Shown here one piece after another: positions 15,215 to 15,293 of a DNA stretch of 15,293 nt. Position numbers and translations under genes: made by a program. The notes under the pieces are model-generated. The model had not been told where the DNA came from. It worked only from the letters and a program-made list of their open reading frames with translations, and ran no database searches. Positions within the stretch are counted from its first letter, which is position 1; each line of letters begins with the position of its first letter. The DNA is from Prevotellaceae bacterium (GTDB lineage: Bacteria > Bacteroidota > Bacteroidia > Bacteroidales > UBA932): positions 1 through 15,293 of the forward strand of contig JAITKY010000209.1 in the NCBI GenBank assembly GCA_031278135.1, given 5' to 3'.

Positions 15215-15293
15215 ATGGCTGATATCAAGAAATTTGCAGAAGAGTTAGTTAATCTTACCGTAAAAGAGGTACAGGAACTTGCTACGATATTAA
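15215..15293 (+). CDS. rplL: 50S ribosomal protein L7/L12, N-terminal part only
   Basis: The frame opens at ATG 15215 with MADIKKFAEELVNLTVKEV and continues to the window edge (26 codons). This is the N-terminal dimerisation helix pair of L7/L12, the stalk protein that recruits translation GTPases. Its position directly after rplJ supports the call. The hinge and the C-terminal domain lie outside the window. The preceding 53-base gap is very AT-rich and holds no clear terminator. Confidence 0.93.
   Translation, partial: MADIKKFAEELVNLTVKEVQELATIL

Noticed and set aside
1..15293. CRISPR array, riboswitch, restriction, toxin-antitoxin or phage genes
   Set aside because: No regularly spaced repeats, no recognisable riboswitch core and no such protein families were seen.

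Overview
The window looks like chromosomal DNA from a member of the Bacteroidota, most likely Bacteroidales. It is AT-rich. Several intergenic regions carry the TTTG/N19/TAnnTTTG-type promoter used by the primary sigma factor of this phylum. One gene encodes a lipoprotein with a PCMD-type domain, a family typical of Bacteroidetes, paired with an outer-membrane beta-barrel gene. The citrate synthase/isocitrate dehydrogenase pair and the ribosomal cluster also fit. I cannot assign a genus.

Left part (1-2708, + strand): the last 21 codons of a dUTPase gene (dut), then a well-formed promoter, then a large Pif1/RecD-like helicase with a RecQ-like tail (HRDC plus helix-turn-helix).

Middle part (2769-12168, all - strand, read right to left). 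At the far right is a TlpA-type thioredoxin gene that seems to have lost its 5' part. Next comes icd-gltA, the oxidative branch from acetyl-CoA and oxaloacetate to 2-oxoglutarate, which needs an aconitase encoded elsewhere. Then rpoN (sigma-54) is followed 8 bases later by rdgB (house-cleaning XTP/dITP pyrophosphatase). Last is a two-gene unit encoding a repeat-containing PCMD lipoprotein and a small outer-membrane beta-barrel protein. The helicase and barrel genes converge on a short hairpin-bearing gap.

Right part (12169-15293): a 450-base gene-free stretch holds the 3' end (domains V and VI) of a group II intron on the - strand, a cluster of small palindromes, A-tracts and a strong promoter. 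That promoter drives secE-nusG-rplK-rplA-rplJ-rplL on the + strand: protein export, transcription elongation and the ribosomal stalk. rplL runs off the window. The tuf and tRNA-Trp genes that usually precede secE in Bacteroides are not here. Together with the intron remnant and the truncated TlpA gene, this suggests a rearrangement breakpoint.

I see no convincing new multi-gene system; most of the window is ordinary core genome. The most interesting points are the group II intron fossil at the probable breakpoint, the NAD-type coenzyme residues in the isocitrate dehydrogenase, a long inverted repeat after the TlpA gene that looks like a dispersed element, and a possible short leader ORF ahead of secE.
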